A stretch of DNA of 64,000 bases from an uncultured Coriobacteriaceae bacterium (GTDB lineage Bacteria; Actinomycetota; Coriobacteriia; Coriobacteriales; Atopobiaceae): NCBI GenBank assembly GCA_902788705.1, contig CADALE010000005.1, forward strand, positions 65,846 to 129,845. Reading direction: 5' to 3'. Below the pieces are notes generated by a model. The model was not told the origin of the DNA and did no database searches. It saw only the letters and a program-made list of their open reading frames with translations. The position numbers and the translations under genes are program-made. Below, one piece after another: positions 52,789 to 61,613 of this stretch. Position 1 is the first letter of the stretch, and the number at the start of each line of letters is the position of its first letter.

Positions 52789-54483
52789 CTAATCAAGCTG
52801 GTCAAGCACCTCGATGAAGCCCGCGCGCTCGCTTCCCTCAGCCTGCTCGCCCACCAGCTCGCGCACCGACTCCAAGCTTGCCGTTCCCGCGTGCTCCGAG
52901 TCGCGCATCAGCATGCCCAGCTCGATCACCGCGGCTTGGAAGCGCCAGTCATCGCCTGGGTCCTCCTGCCACGCGTCCTCGTCCACCACGACCTCCTGCT
53001 CGCGCACCTCGCCATCCTCAAGCGAGCGGTAGCGCAGCGTTGCCGTCAGCCATTCGTTCGAGCCGGTCGGCACCGTCTCCTGGTACTTGAGGTCTCCCGA
53101 GCCCACCTCCAGCTCGGAGTCCGCCCGCACCACCTCATACGCCACCGTGAACTGCGCCCCAGGGCCCACGTCGCCCGCGTCGGCAGTGTCGTCGCGAAAG
53201 TCCTCGTCGGCCATCGCGCGATTCTCGTAACCAATCAGCCTATAGGCCTTGACCTGCGCCGGATTGAACTCCACCTGCAGCTTCACGTCGTCTGCGAAGG
53301 GCACCAGATTGGCACACAGCCGCTCGCCAAACACGCGCTCGGCCTCCTCCTGGCAGTCGATGTAGTGGTACGAACCGTTGCCGTCGTCAGCCAGCGTTTC
53401 CATCTTGGTGTCCTTGTAGTTGCCCGAGCCAAATCCCAGCACCGACAGGTATACGCCTGTCTCGCGCTTCTGGCTTACGTAGTCATGCAGCTCGCTTTCG
53501 CTGGTCATGCCCACGTTGAGGTCGCCGTCCGAGGCCATCACGATGCGGTTGACCCCGCCCTCGATGAAGTTGCGCTCAGCCACCTCGTAGGCCAGGGCAA
53601 GGCCGCGCTGGCCGTTAGTCGAGCCATCGGCGCGCAGGCGGTAGATGGCCCGCAGGATCTCGCGCTGGTGGTCGCCCGGCACGCCCTCCAGCACCAGCTC
53701 CTCGCCGCTTGCGTAGGTGACGATGGACACGCGGTCGTTGGCGTCCAGCTGCTCAAGCAGCGTGGCAAACGAGTCCTGCAGCAGGCCCAGCTTGTCGTCG
53801 GAGTCCATCGAGCCCGACACGTCGATAAGAAACACGAGGTTGCGGCCCTTCTGTGCCGCAACGTCCTCGGGCGCCGAGGCAAAGCCCAAGGTAAGCAGCT
53901 CGGTCTGGGAGTTCCATGGGCAGGGGCCCAGGTGCGCCGTGATGGCAAAGGGCTCGTCGGCCGGCGTGTCGTAGTCGTAGGAGAAGTAGTTGAGCATCTC
54001 CTCGATACGCACGGCGCCTGCGGGAATCGTGTCTGCAGCACCGTACCAGTCGTCGTCCTGCTGCGATCCCGAGCCCTTACCCGTTGGCAGGCCATACCCT
54101 TGGCGAACCATCCGCCGCAGGTTGCACCAGCTTGCCGTGTCCACGTCGGACGACACCGTTGAGAGCGGGCGCGTAGCCACCAGTACGAAGCCGCCCTCAT
54201 CCACCGCCGCGTACTCCTCGGTGTCGAAGTCGGTGACGCTAGGAGCCACGTAGTCCGTCGGCATCCAGACCTCGTTTGGGCTGGTGGCCATCGCTTCCGT
54301 GTCCTCGTAAGCGTAGCCCACGCCCTCGTCCGACAAGACCTCCGCGGGCATGGCCGTCTCGCGCGCCCCATCCTTGACCGCAGCGCTCCCACAGGCAAGC
54401 AGCTGCCCAGTTGCCAGTGCTCCTGCCAGGACAAGTGACATCGCGCAAGTCCCGAACGTGCGGGACGCGTACCTCGTCTTCAT
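52789..54483 (-). CDS. VWA-domain lipoprotein (YfbK-like)
   Basis: 564 residues. A lipoprotein signal peptide ends LLAC (Cys31), so the protein is anchored outside the membrane. It has the YfbK order: an N-terminal conserved region (VWMPTDYVAPSV, RIEEMLNYFSYDY), a von Willebrand A domain with intact MIDAS DVSGSMDS (221-228) and TNGQRGL, DGDLNVG, and a C-terminal DUF3520-like domain. Such proteins are thought to bind metal-dependent partners at the cell surface; they often accompany ECF sigma factors. GGGAAGGAATCCC precedes the ATG. The ECF/anti-sigma pair lies 630 bases upstream, beyond the MITE-like element. Confidence 0.88.
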   Translation of the reverse strand: MKTRYASRTFGTCAMSLVLAGALATGQLLACGSAAVKDGARETAMPAEVLSDEGVGYAYEDTEAMATSPNEVWMPTDYVAPSVTDFDTEEYAAVDEGGFVLVATRPLSTVSSDVDTASWCNLRRMVRQGYGLPTGKGSGSQQDDDWYGAADTIPAGAVRIEEMLNYFSYDYDTPADEPFAITAHLGPCPWNSQTELLTLGFASAPEDVAAQKGRNLVFLIDVSGSMDSDDKLGLLQDSFATLLEQLDANDRVSIVTYASGEELVLEGVPGDHQREILRAIYRLRADGSTNGQRGLALAYEVAERNFIEGGVNRIVMASDGDLNVGMTSESELHDYVSQKRETGVYLSVLGFGSGNYKDTKMETLADDGNGSYHYIDCQEEAERVFGERLCANLVPFADDVKLQVEFNPAQVKAYRLIGYENRAMADEDFRDDTADAGDVGPGAQFTVAYEVVRADSELEVGSGDLKYQETVPTGSNEWLTATLRYRSLEDGEVREQEVVVDEDAWQEDPGDDWRFQAAVIELGMLMRDSEHAGTASLESVRELVGEQAEGSERAGFIEVLDQLD

Positions 54484-55116
54484 GGGATTCCTTCCCTCGC
54501 GTGCCTTCGTTGCCTAGAACACGAGGCAAGGCGGCTTGCTGTCGGGAAAGGAAATGACCCTACAGAAGTTCTACACGGCACATCCCAACCTTCACAGGCC
54601 CACCTGGGCACCTTTTCGGGTAGTCAGCCCGTCGTGAGGCCCTGGCGTCGGTGCCGTGCATCGCCCAGAGATGCTGTCGTTGGTCATTTGCGGCTCCATC
54701 ATGCACCTTATGTGGGGCAAGACCCGGCAAAGGAGCGATACTGCGCCTTCGCGACCCCTCCCCCTGTACAAAAATCCGAGCCAGTGCACATCATGAATTT
54801 TACTTCAATATTTGATATAGCGAGATACCTGCGGTTTTATAAATAACGATTTCTGCCTAGCCTCTAGATGCTGGTCGCCTGTGACCACACGGTGCCGGTA
54901 TCGCATGGAAGGCATTTGCGAAATGCCTGTTAATCCGTTCTATCAAATATTTAATTTTTATATTTATGTGCATTGGCTCGGCTTTTTGTACACAGGGGGT
55001 CTCCATCGTCGCCAGGCCGCATCAAAGCCACGCCGTAACGTGCGGGAGCCAACCGCGCTGCCCAAGTAGCTACGCCGAAAACCCGCTCACCCCAGCTTTG
55101 GGGTCGACAGGCGGCG
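54484..55116. other. Gene-free, partly AT-rich interval containing a 240-bp inverted-repeat element
   Basis: 633 bases between the VWA lipoprotein and the anti-sigma gene. The central part is the MITE-like element at 54760-54999. Both arms encode the same HWLGFLY-type nonsense peptide in opposite directions, which explains short open frames on both strands; none has a ribosome binding site. Confidence 0.7.
54760..54999. mobile_element. MITE-like element with ~58-bp terminal inverted repeats
   Basis: The left arm (54760-54817) begins CCCCCTGTACAAAAATCCG and ends AATATTTGATA; the right arm (54941-54999) is its imperfect inverse, beginning TATCAAATATT and ending CTTTTTGTACACAGGGGG. Matching is nearly complete over the outer ~35 bases and the innermost 11. 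The 123-base centre holds a small AGGCATTT/AAATGCCT hairpin and no gene. No target-site duplication is obvious. A miniature transposable element fits best; a large cruciform regulatory site is possible. Confidence 0.55.
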
Positions 55117-56049
55117 CTAATCCTCCATGCGGGCAGCGAAGTACGACCCGTCCTCCACGTAGCGCACCACGTACAGGCCATCCTCGCTCACAGGCAGCGC
55201 GTACACCCAGCAGGGCACCACGTCAAACTCGTCGTCATCGGCGCATGCCTGGGCCTCGGCCACAAGCCCCTCTACCCACACACCGTCGATCACGGCGGGT
55301 TCGCCGTCATGCCACACCACGCGGAGCTGCTTGCCACCACCCAAAAGGATCACCGGATGCCCAACCACCAGGTCATACGAGGGGTCAGTCGTCACGTCAA
55401 ACGCACCGCCCGACGCGACAAGCTCGTCCATGCCAACAGCCTCGACGCCATCGCTCGTCGCGTCAGCGCTGCTGGCAGCGTACTCCTCCGTCGCCTCGGC
55501 TTCGACCTGCTCGTCAGCCTCGGAGACACCAAGTGGCGCCATCCCCAGCGCCGGTGCCTCGTTCAAGACTTCCTCCGGCACGGCCTCGGCTGCACCTGCA
55601 TCAACGCCCGCGTCGGCACTCGACTCGCTCGTGGCATCGTATGACTTGAGGGCATCGACATCAGGGCTGACGCCCCGCATGGCAAAGAACACGCCCAACC
55701 CCAACGACACCACTACCAGGAAGGCCGCGGCGGCAAACACCGTGCGCCTGATGCGACGCGCGTTGCGCCTGCGCTTGGGAGACGCCGCACCCCACGTGGA
55801 GACGCCGGCGGGCAGGTCATCAAGGCTGATGCGCTCAACCACGACAGGCAAGCTTTCCTGCTGCCCCTCCCCCATCCGGTCCGCCTGCGCTGCAAGCAGG
55901 TTGGCCAGGATGCGCCGCTCCGACTCCTCGCTGGGGCCCACGTCAGCAAGCGAGGCGCGCAGGCGGGCGCTCAGCTCCTGGTCAAAGGCCAGATCGTCAT
56001 CAAACAGGTCGTCATCAAACAGCCCATCGTCAAGGTACTCGTCCGTCAT
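55117..56049 (-). CDS. Anti-sigma-factor-like single-pass membrane protein
   Basis: 310 residues. An acidic N-terminus with DDGLFDDDLFDDDL repeats, a helical cytoplasmic region (ERRILANLLAAQADRM), one membrane helix at about 103-124 after a basic KRRRNARRIRR stop, an Ala/Glu/Ser-rich linker, and an extracytoplasmic beta-rich C-terminal domain (VVGHPVILLGGGKQLRVVWHDGEPAV). No zinc HxxxCxxC motif is present. It overlaps the sigma gene by 4 bases (ATGA), which marks it as the cognate anti-sigma or sensor. Confidence 0.78.
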   Translation of the reverse strand: MTDEYLDDGLFDDDLFDDDLAFDQELSARLRASLADVGPSEESERRILANLLAAQADRMGEGQQESLPVVVERISLDDLPAGVSTWGAASPKRRRNARRIRRTVFAAAAFLVVVSLGLGVFFAMRGVSPDVDALKSYDATSESSADAGVDAGAAEAVPEEVLNEAPALGMAPLGVSEADEQVEAEATEEYAASSADATSDGVEAVGMDELVASGGAFDVTTDPSYDLVVGHPVILLGGGKQLRVVWHDGEPAVIDGVWVEGLVAEAQACADDDEFDVVPCWVYALPVSEDGLYVVRYVEDGSYFAARMED

Positions 56050-56570
56050 GCCCGCTCACCTCCCAATGCCTTCCTTAGCAGCGTCCGCGCGTCCCTCAGC
56101 CGATTCCGCACCGTCGAGGGTGGGTCTCCCGTCATGCGCGCGATGTCGTCGGTCTTCATTCCCTCGTAGTAGTACAGATACACCACGTCGCGGTAGCGCT
56201 CCGGAAGGGCGCGAACCGCGCGCAGCACCTCGTCGTCCTGCCGCTCCACCACCAGCGCCGGGTCCACGCCCGCGCCTTGCGACGAATCGGCCGCGGGCTC
56301 GGTGCCGTCGTCCGGCATGGCCACCACCCGCGTGCGCGACGAGCTCTTGAGCACGTCCTTGCACACGTTGCCGGCAACCACCAGCAGCCACGCGCGCTCG
56401 TGGCCCTCCCCGTCAAACTCGCGTGGATGGTCAACCAGCCGCATGAAGGTAACCTGCGTCGCATCATCGGCGTCTGCAGACGACCCAAGGTACGAGTAGC
56501 AAAGCCGCCAGACGGCCTTCACATGCCTTCGGTAGATAGCCTCGATGTCAATCGGCCTTGCCAGCGCCAC
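56046..56570 (-). CDS. ECF RNA polymerase sigma factor
   Basis: 174 residues. Region 2 (IEAIYRRHVKAVWRLCYSYLGSSADADDATQVTFMRLVDH) and region 4 (VRALPERYRDVVYLYYYEGMKTDDIARMTGDPPSTVRNRLRDARTLLR) are both present with a short linker, typical sigma-70 group 4. It is first in an ATGA-overlapping pair with the membrane protein that probably restrains it. Likely targets include its own operon and perhaps the VWA lipoprotein downstream. Confidence 0.94.
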   Translation of the reverse strand: MALARPIDIEAIYRRHVKAVWRLCYSYLGSSADADDATQVTFMRLVDHPREFDGEGHERAWLLVVAGNVCKDVLKSSSRTRVVAMPDDGTEPAADSSQGAGVDPALVVERQDDEVLRAVRALPERYRDVVYLYYYEGMKTDDIARMTGDPPSTVRNRLRDARTLLRKALGGERA

Positions 56571-56740
56571 CCCTCCTCATGTAGCTATACGAACCAGTGC
56601 GCACCAATGTCGGCAGAATCCGAAAAGTTGCGTAGGCGGTCGAAGATGCCCCAGCAGGCGGGCGAGGCGGACAGCCGCCTCCCAGCGCGAGAATCGCAGC
56701 AGCCCATCCGAACCGTGCGTCGTGCCACCCAAGCCAGGGC

Positions 56741-57340
56741 CTAGCCCCAGTTGTCCAGCCTCACGATTTGGTTGTTTTCGTCGAAGGTGATGGTGTGGTA
56801 GCTCTCGTAGGTCTGCTCGGTCCAGCCGGCATCGCCGCCTTGGGTTCCGGACACGATGGCACACACGGTGTAGGTGTACGGCGACGCCTCGGTAACCCAG
56901 GCCCCCTTCACCACCTCAACCGCACGCACCACGCCGGGGCTGTTGGGGTCTTCCGTGTTGGCAAAGGCCTCGTACAGGCCGCTACCTGGAGCGATGTAGG
57001 CCAGCGCGCGGTCGTGCCACTCGTCGATGGGCCACAGGATGGTGTCGTCGTCGGGGTCGTAGCCCGTGGTGGTCTGCCAGTTGAACACAAACTCGCAGGC
57101 GCGGTTCATGCGCGCCTTGTACACGTCGGCCGACTCGGTCTGCACGGTAACGGCCTCTTCCTGGCCAGCGTCCGCCGCAGCGTCCGCCGCAGAGCCCTCT
57201 GTCGCAGGGGCCTCGGTCACGCTCGGCGTTCCCTGGCCGGCCGGCGTGCCCACGCCCTGCACGCCCTGGGCGCAGCCCGCAAGGCCCATCGTCAGCATCG
57301 CCACAAGGGCCACGGCCACAGGCAGATGCGTTCGCTTCAT
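56741..57340 (-). CDS. Lipoprotein of unknown function
   Basis: 199 residues. MKRTHLPVAVALVAMLTMGLAGC is a clear lipoprotein signal (LAGC; lipidated Cys about 23). A disordered Ala/Thr/Glu/Gly stretch follows to about 75, then a folded domain with NWQTTTGYDPDDDTILWPIDEWHDRALAYIAPGSG and a C-terminal YHTITFDENNQIVRLDNWG, reminiscent of NTF2/SnoaL-like or cystatin-type small extracellular domains. The AAGGGG site supports the ATG at 57340. No family is recognised. Confidence 0.78.
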   Translation of the reverse strand: MKRTHLPVAVALVAMLTMGLAGCAQGVQGVGTPAGQGTPSVTEAPATEGSAADAAADAGQEEAVTVQTESADVYKARMNRACEFVFNWQTTTGYDPDDDTILWPIDEWHDRALAYIAPGSGLYEAFANTEDPNSPGVVRAVEVVKGAWVTEASPYTYTVCAIVSGTQGGDAGWTEQTYESYHTITFDENNQIVRLDNWG

Positions 57341-57403
57341 CAACAACCCCTTCCGCGAGGTGTCGCCGCGGAGCAGGCCGCCCCGCAAGTCGCACCCCCT
57401 ACC

Positions 57404-58582
57404 TTAGCGCATCATGAACGGTCTGGCGACGTCGCCGGCAATACGCCACGGAAGTGGCCGCAGCTCGCGGTCGGCCACATGAATCAGCTCGCGGATGGCG
57501 ATGCCCTGCGGGCAGTGCGACTCGCACGCGCCGCACTTCACGCACTGCCGCGCGAAGGCCTTCTGCTTACGCAGTGACACCGTCTGCCAGTACTCCTTGC
57601 GCCCCTCGTTCTTGCCCTCGGTGTACATCTCGTTCCAGCAGCGGAAGAGCGCCGGAATGTCCACGCCCTTGGGGCATGGCATGCAGTACCCGCAGCCCGT
57701 GCACCCCACCTTCACGCGCGCGTTGATGGCGGCGCACAAGTCGGCCACCAGCGCGAAGTCGTCGTCGGTCAGGTGATGCGGCTGCACCTCGCTGGCCACG
57801 CGGCAGTTCTCCTCCAGCATCTCCAACGAGTTCATGCCCGACAGCACGCAGGTAACCTCCGGCTGGTCCCACAGCCAGCGGAAGGCCAGCTCGGCAGGGC
57901 TCCACCCATGGCCGCGCTCGGCCACCAGCCGCCTGCCCTCCTCGGGAAGCAGGTCCACCAGCTTGCCACCGCGCAGCGGCTCCATAATTATGACGGGGAT
58001 GCCACGCTCGGCCGCCGCCATCAGCCCGCGCCGGCCAGCCTGGGCATGCTCGTCCAGATAGTTGTACTGAATCTGGCAGAAGTCCCAGTCGTATGCCTCC
58101 AGCACGCGCAGGAACCCCTCGGTGGCGCCGTGGAACGAGAAGCCAATCTGCCCGATCTGGCCCGCGGCCTTCTTGCGCGCAATCCAGTCCTCGATGCCCA
58201 GGCGCTGCAGCTTCTCCCACTGCGCCACGTCGGTGATCATGTGCATCAGGTAGTAGTCAACATGGTCGGTCTGCAAGCGGCTTAGCTCCTCGTCAAAGAA
58301 GCGGTCGATGGCCGCCGCGTTGCGCACCAGGTACTGCGGAAGCTTCGTGGCAATGCGCACCTGCTCACGCAGGCCGTTCTTGGCCAGCACCGCCCCCAGC
58401 AGCTCCTCCGAGCCCGGGTAGAGGTAGGCCGTGTCAAAGTAGTTCACACCCAGCTCGACGGCGCGACACAGCTGCGCCTCGGCACGGTCGAAGTCGATGG
58501 CGGCACCCTTGCGCGCAAAGCGCATGCAGCCAAAGCCCAAGATGGATATGTCATTGCCCTGTCGGTCCTTGCGATACTGCAT
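57404..58582 (-). CDS. Aldo/keto reductase with C-terminal 4Fe-4S domain
   Basis: 392 residues. The TIM-barrel part has GFGCMRF, NYFDTAYLYPGSEELLG (Asp and Tyr of the tetrad), IATKLPQ (Lys) and YYLMHM (His). The last ~100 residues carry two Fe-S motifs, CTGCGYCMPCPKGVDIP and CVKCGACESHCPQGIAI. Such fused enzymes are frequent in anaerobes and may use ferredoxin-like electron flow; substrate unknown. GGGAGGCACC sets the start at 58582. Confidence 0.93.
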   Translation of the reverse strand: MQYRKDRQGNDISILGFGCMRFARKGAAIDFDRAEAQLCRAVELGVNYFDTAYLYPGSEELLGAVLAKNGLREQVRIATKLPQYLVRNAAAIDRFFDEELSRLQTDHVDYYLMHMITDVAQWEKLQRLGIEDWIARKKAAGQIGQIGFSFHGATEGFLRVLEAYDWDFCQIQYNYLDEHAQAGRRGLMAAAERGIPVIIMEPLRGGKLVDLLPEEGRRLVAERGHGWSPAELAFRWLWDQPEVTCVLSGMNSLEMLEENCRVASEVQPHHLTDDDFALVADLCAAINARVKVGCTGCGYCMPCPKGVDIPALFRCWNEMYTEGKNEGRKEYWQTVSLRKQKAFARQCVKCGACESHCPQGIAIRELIHVADRELRPLPWRIAGDVARPFMMR

Positions 58583-58730
58583 GGTGCCTCCCGCGTGACA
58601 CGCCGCGCCTGCGGCCAGTCGCATGCCATGTCCTGCGACAGCGCGCTCGCCATGGCTAGGGCGCCGAACCCAAGCGGGTCGCGGCGCCCCCTCCTGCCTG
58701 CCGTGCTGCCAGGCTCAAAGCCGTCTGGCC

Positions 58731-59105
58731 CTATGCCTCTTCCTGCTCAATCTGGGCATCCGGGGCGTTCTTGCGCACGCTCTCGATGCCATTCATGCAG
58801 CTTGCCAGCGCCTTGTAGCCCTCACCGTGCGCGATGTTCTGGCCGTTGCGGGCCAGCAGGCGGAAGCGGAACTCGCCGGCCTTGTCCTGGTATACCTGGA
58901 ACTTGGGGCAGCGCTGCTGGGCGAAGCCCTCCTTGGTCTGGTCCTCCACTGCGGCCACCGGCGCGTTGGCGCGCACGCTCTTGATGCCGGCGAGGCACGT
59001 GCGCAGCCCCTTGTACGTCTGCGAGCTGGCGATCACCTGCCCGTTGCTTGCCACGAGGTTGAAGCGGGCGCCCTTCTCGGTAGCCTTGACCACAAACTTG
59101 CCCAT
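58731..59105 (-). CDS. YegP/DUF1508 tandem-domain protein
   Basis: 124 residues with two copies of the ~50-residue DUF1508 unit: KFVVKATEKGARFNLVASNG then LAGIKSVRANAP, and KFQVYQDKAGEFRFRLLARNG then MNGIESVRKNAP. YegP-type proteins are small beta-rich dimers of unknown role, sometimes stress-induced. GGAGGCCATC fixes the ATG at 59105. Confidence 0.92.
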   Translation of the reverse strand: MGKFVVKATEKGARFNLVASNGQVIASSQTYKGLRTCLAGIKSVRANAPVAAVEDQTKEGFAQQRCPKFQVYQDKAGEFRFRLLARNGQNIAHGEGYKALASCMNGIESVRKNAPDAQIEQEEA

Positions 59106-59305
59106 GATGGCCTCCTTAGCCTTCGCATCGCCGCGATACGAGCACGATTGTACGTCCCGCACGCACGCACCGTCGTGCGGCACGCCTCAAGCGTCCGGCA
59201 AACGCGCAGGTAGAACAGGCAAACGGGCCAACCCTCAGCGCCATGCGAACACATCGCGCACGGCGTCTCCCAATTGTGAAGATATGACTGTAAGGCCACC
59301 CGCAT

Positions 59306-59334
59306 TTGACACGGGCAGCGCTGATGAGTATATT
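59306..59334 (+). promoter_or_regulatory. Promoter of the initiator tRNA gene
   Basis: TTGACA (59306-59311) and TATATT (59329-59334) are separated by 17 bases, about 28 bases before the tRNA. The best -35/-10 match in the window. Confidence 0.9.
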
Positions 59335-59362
59335 TATGTTTCGCGCTGAGGCGCTTACATAG

Positions 59363-59439
<77 letters not shown>

Positions 59440-59447
59440 AACTCTTA

Positions 59448-59482
59448 CCGGGGCTGGCTCAATGAGCCAGCCCCGGTTTTGA
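59448..59482 (+). terminator. Terminator of the initiator tRNA gene
   Basis: CCGGGGCTGGCTC and GAGCCAGCCCCGG form a perfect 13-bp stem with an AAT loop, followed by TTTTGATT. Confidence 0.95.
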
Positions 59483-59535
59483 TTGATGGAGTCGTCCCGG
59501 GCAAACCCGCCGCTGAGCCGGACCCGAACGATGCC

Positions 59536-61146
59536 TCAGCCCGCAGCCCTGAGCCTCTCCTCGTCGATGGCATGCTCGGACTTGGCAAAGGTGCAAAGCT
59601 CCGTAAAGCGCACGAGTGCTCCAAAGGCGGTGTTGACGTTGCAGACAAAGACGTTCGCCGCCATGAGAATGCCCACGCTCTCGAGTGGCAGCCCCAGCTG
59701 ACCCAAGAGGATCGTGAAGGTTGCCGCGATACCACCCGGCACCTTGGGCGTCGCGATTGACATCTGGAAGACGAGCAGGAAGAGAATCGCGAGCCTTGTG
59801 GCGTCGATCGCCACCCCCTCCATGGTCGACACGGCAAACATGCCCACCACGAGCGGAATGATGACCGAGGGGCTGAACATCGCATGGCCAATCGGCACCC
59901 AGAAGTCCACGACCTTCTTGCTGATCCCCAGCTTGTCCGACGAGATGCCAAAGAACTCCCCCATGGCCGACGTGGTACTGCCCGTTGCAAGGCAGACGAT
60001 GAGCGCCGAAGAGATCTTCTTGAGGAAGAGGGCGGGAGAGATTCGCAGAAAGACGACAGCCCACGCAAGCGTGCCTACCGCCAGAATCGCAACGATGCCA
60101 AAGTTGACCGCCACCATCATGCCCAGGCTCCTGAGGCTCGAGGTGTCGGTGGTTGCCAGCGCGTTGAAGATGGACAGGCCAACCATCATCGGCAGCGCCT
60201 CGGAAAACAGGTACATCATCTTGAAGAGAAGGCTGTTCAGCTCGATGACCAGCGCCTTGATGCGCTTCGAACGCTCCCCGAGCGCAAGCAGGCAGATGCC
60301 GACGAAGCCGGACTCCACGGCAATCTGCAGCGAGTTGCCCTCCACAAAGGGAGAGAAGAGGTTGGTGGGAATCGCAGAAAGGAGCAGCTCGAAGAGCTCT
60401 CCCGGCTTGAAGGACGTACTCGTCTGACCAGCGGAGCTGTGGTAGAAGAACAGGCTCACGGCGGCACTCACCGCAAACAAGACGGTAACCCAGGCCATGA
60501 TGCGGCCGATGGCACGCCGGCCCATGCCCTTGAGGGTTGCCACGTCGCCCAAGGCACAGATGCCCGAGATGAGCGACACGCTAAGCAGCGGACCCGAGAT
60601 TGCGGAGAGCACGCCCATGAGCACAGAGACGATGGGCGCAGACGCCTCCTGCGCAAGCCCCGTGGCAAGGCCGGCGTTCGCGCGCGACAGGCCGAAGAAC
60701 GCAAGCACGGCCAGCACCGTGGCCACGAACATTGGGTCTGCCCACAGCGGCCGCTGCTTCTGGACGCGCATGCTGATCGTGATGACGTTGACCCCACGCC
60801 TGTAGCCATACGTGGGCGGCTCGAGGTCGTCCTCCGTGAGGGCCGCGATGAAGTCGTACTCGTCGCCGAGGCTGTCGTCAGCCGCAGTTATGTCGAGGGC
60901 ATTGAGCTGACGGCCCGCGACCTCGACACGCATACGCACCGTACCGAGCCGCTTGGTGACGGAGAAGCTAAGCGCAGCCTCCACGCCAAGCTGCTCCTGA
61001 TAGCGCAGCAGCAGCTCCTCGAGCAGGAGCGTCGCCCTGCGCGAGACACGCTTGGCCACATTCGTTGAGTCAAGCGTCCCCGTTGCCGTATCCACGACCG
61101 CCAAAATGGTGTCATTGGTGCACGAACCGCGCACTTCTCTGTACAT
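59536..61146 (-). CDS. Dicarboxylate/amino acid:cation symporter with N-terminal soluble domain
   Basis: 536 residues, about 110 more than normal. The C-terminal ~400 residues are a DAACS/SLC1-type carrier: PTNLFSPFVEGNSLQIAVESGFVG, CLATGSTTSAMGEFFG (helical hairpin 2 region) and KVPGGIAATFTILLGQLGLP, with the NVNTAFGA segment near the end. The first ~120 residues are soluble (VAKRVSRRATLLLEELLLRYQEQLG, VTKRLGTVRMRVEVAGRQLNALD) and recall the N-box of GHKL/anti-sigma-type ATPase domains. It may sense a ligand or nucleotide and gate transport. GAGGTGGGC precedes the ATG. Long leader with a TATAAT promoter at 61319. Confidence 0.86.
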   Translation of the reverse strand: MYREVRGSCTNDTILAVVDTATGTLDSTNVAKRVSRRATLLLEELLLRYQEQLGVEAALSFSVTKRLGTVRMRVEVAGRQLNALDITAADDSLGDEYDFIAALTEDDLEPPTYGYRRGVNVITISMRVQKQRPLWADPMFVATVLAVLAFFGLSRANAGLATGLAQEASAPIVSVLMGVLSAISGPLLSVSLISGICALGDVATLKGMGRRAIGRIMAWVTVLFAVSAAVSLFFYHSSAGQTSTSFKPGELFELLLSAIPTNLFSPFVEGNSLQIAVESGFVGICLLALGERSKRIKALVIELNSLLFKMMYLFSEALPMMVGLSIFNALATTDTSSLRSLGMMVAVNFGIVAILAVGTLAWAVVFLRISPALFLKKISSALIVCLATGSTTSAMGEFFGISSDKLGISKKVVDFWVPIGHAMFSPSVIIPLVVGMFAVSTMEGVAIDATRLAILFLLVFQMSIATPKVPGGIAATFTILLGQLGLPLESVGILMAANVFVCNVNTAFGALVRFTELCTFAKSEHAIDEERLRAAG

Positions 61147-61613
61147 ATGCCCACCTCACGGGAACGCACGGACGACATGCGAACCAGCCATCCTCGCGAT
61201 GCTACATCACCTGGTGTTCCATGGGTATCTCCCCAATCCAGGCAGGCGCTTCACCGCCCGTTCAGCTCATGTCTCGCAGGACCCCGACTACGTAATATTC
61301 ACTTACGAAATCGACTGCATTATAGATTTGCTTACGAGCAGCACCAACTAACCTTTTACATGCGCACCCGTAAAGCAAGTTGCCACGAGTCGATTGGCGT
61401 GGTGGACGCCATGCCCCTGGCCTGCTGCAGGGCGGTCCAATCGGTGTTCGTGGCAGGCATAGCTCCCTTCCTTACTTAGCACCCGAGCTGGGCGTTTGCC
61501 TGACGGGTGCCGTGACTTTGCCGTGACTCTGGGCGAAATACATGTGTCGCGTCGTGTCCTGCGTAGGTACCAGCGTTATCGAAAAGGGCTGGTAGAAGTG
61601 CCAACGGAGCACG
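61147..61613. other. Gene-free interval with symporter leader
   Basis: 467 bases between two minus-strand genes. The half nearest the symporter holds its promoter (61319-61347) and a ~165-base untranslated leader. A direct repeat CTTACGA (about 61302 and 61331) flanks the -10 box and could be an operator. Nothing else is recognised. Confidence 0.5.
61319..61347 (-). promoter_or_regulatory. Promoter of the symporter gene
   Basis: On the minus strand TTGGTG (complement of 61342-61347) is 17 bases from a perfect TATAAT (complement of 61319-61324), in an AT-rich patch. Confidence 0.65.

Noticed and set aside
54592..55069. Two short frames containing HWLGFLY on opposite strands
   Set aside because: Both derive from the inverted-repeat arms, lack ribosome binding sites and have no family likeness.
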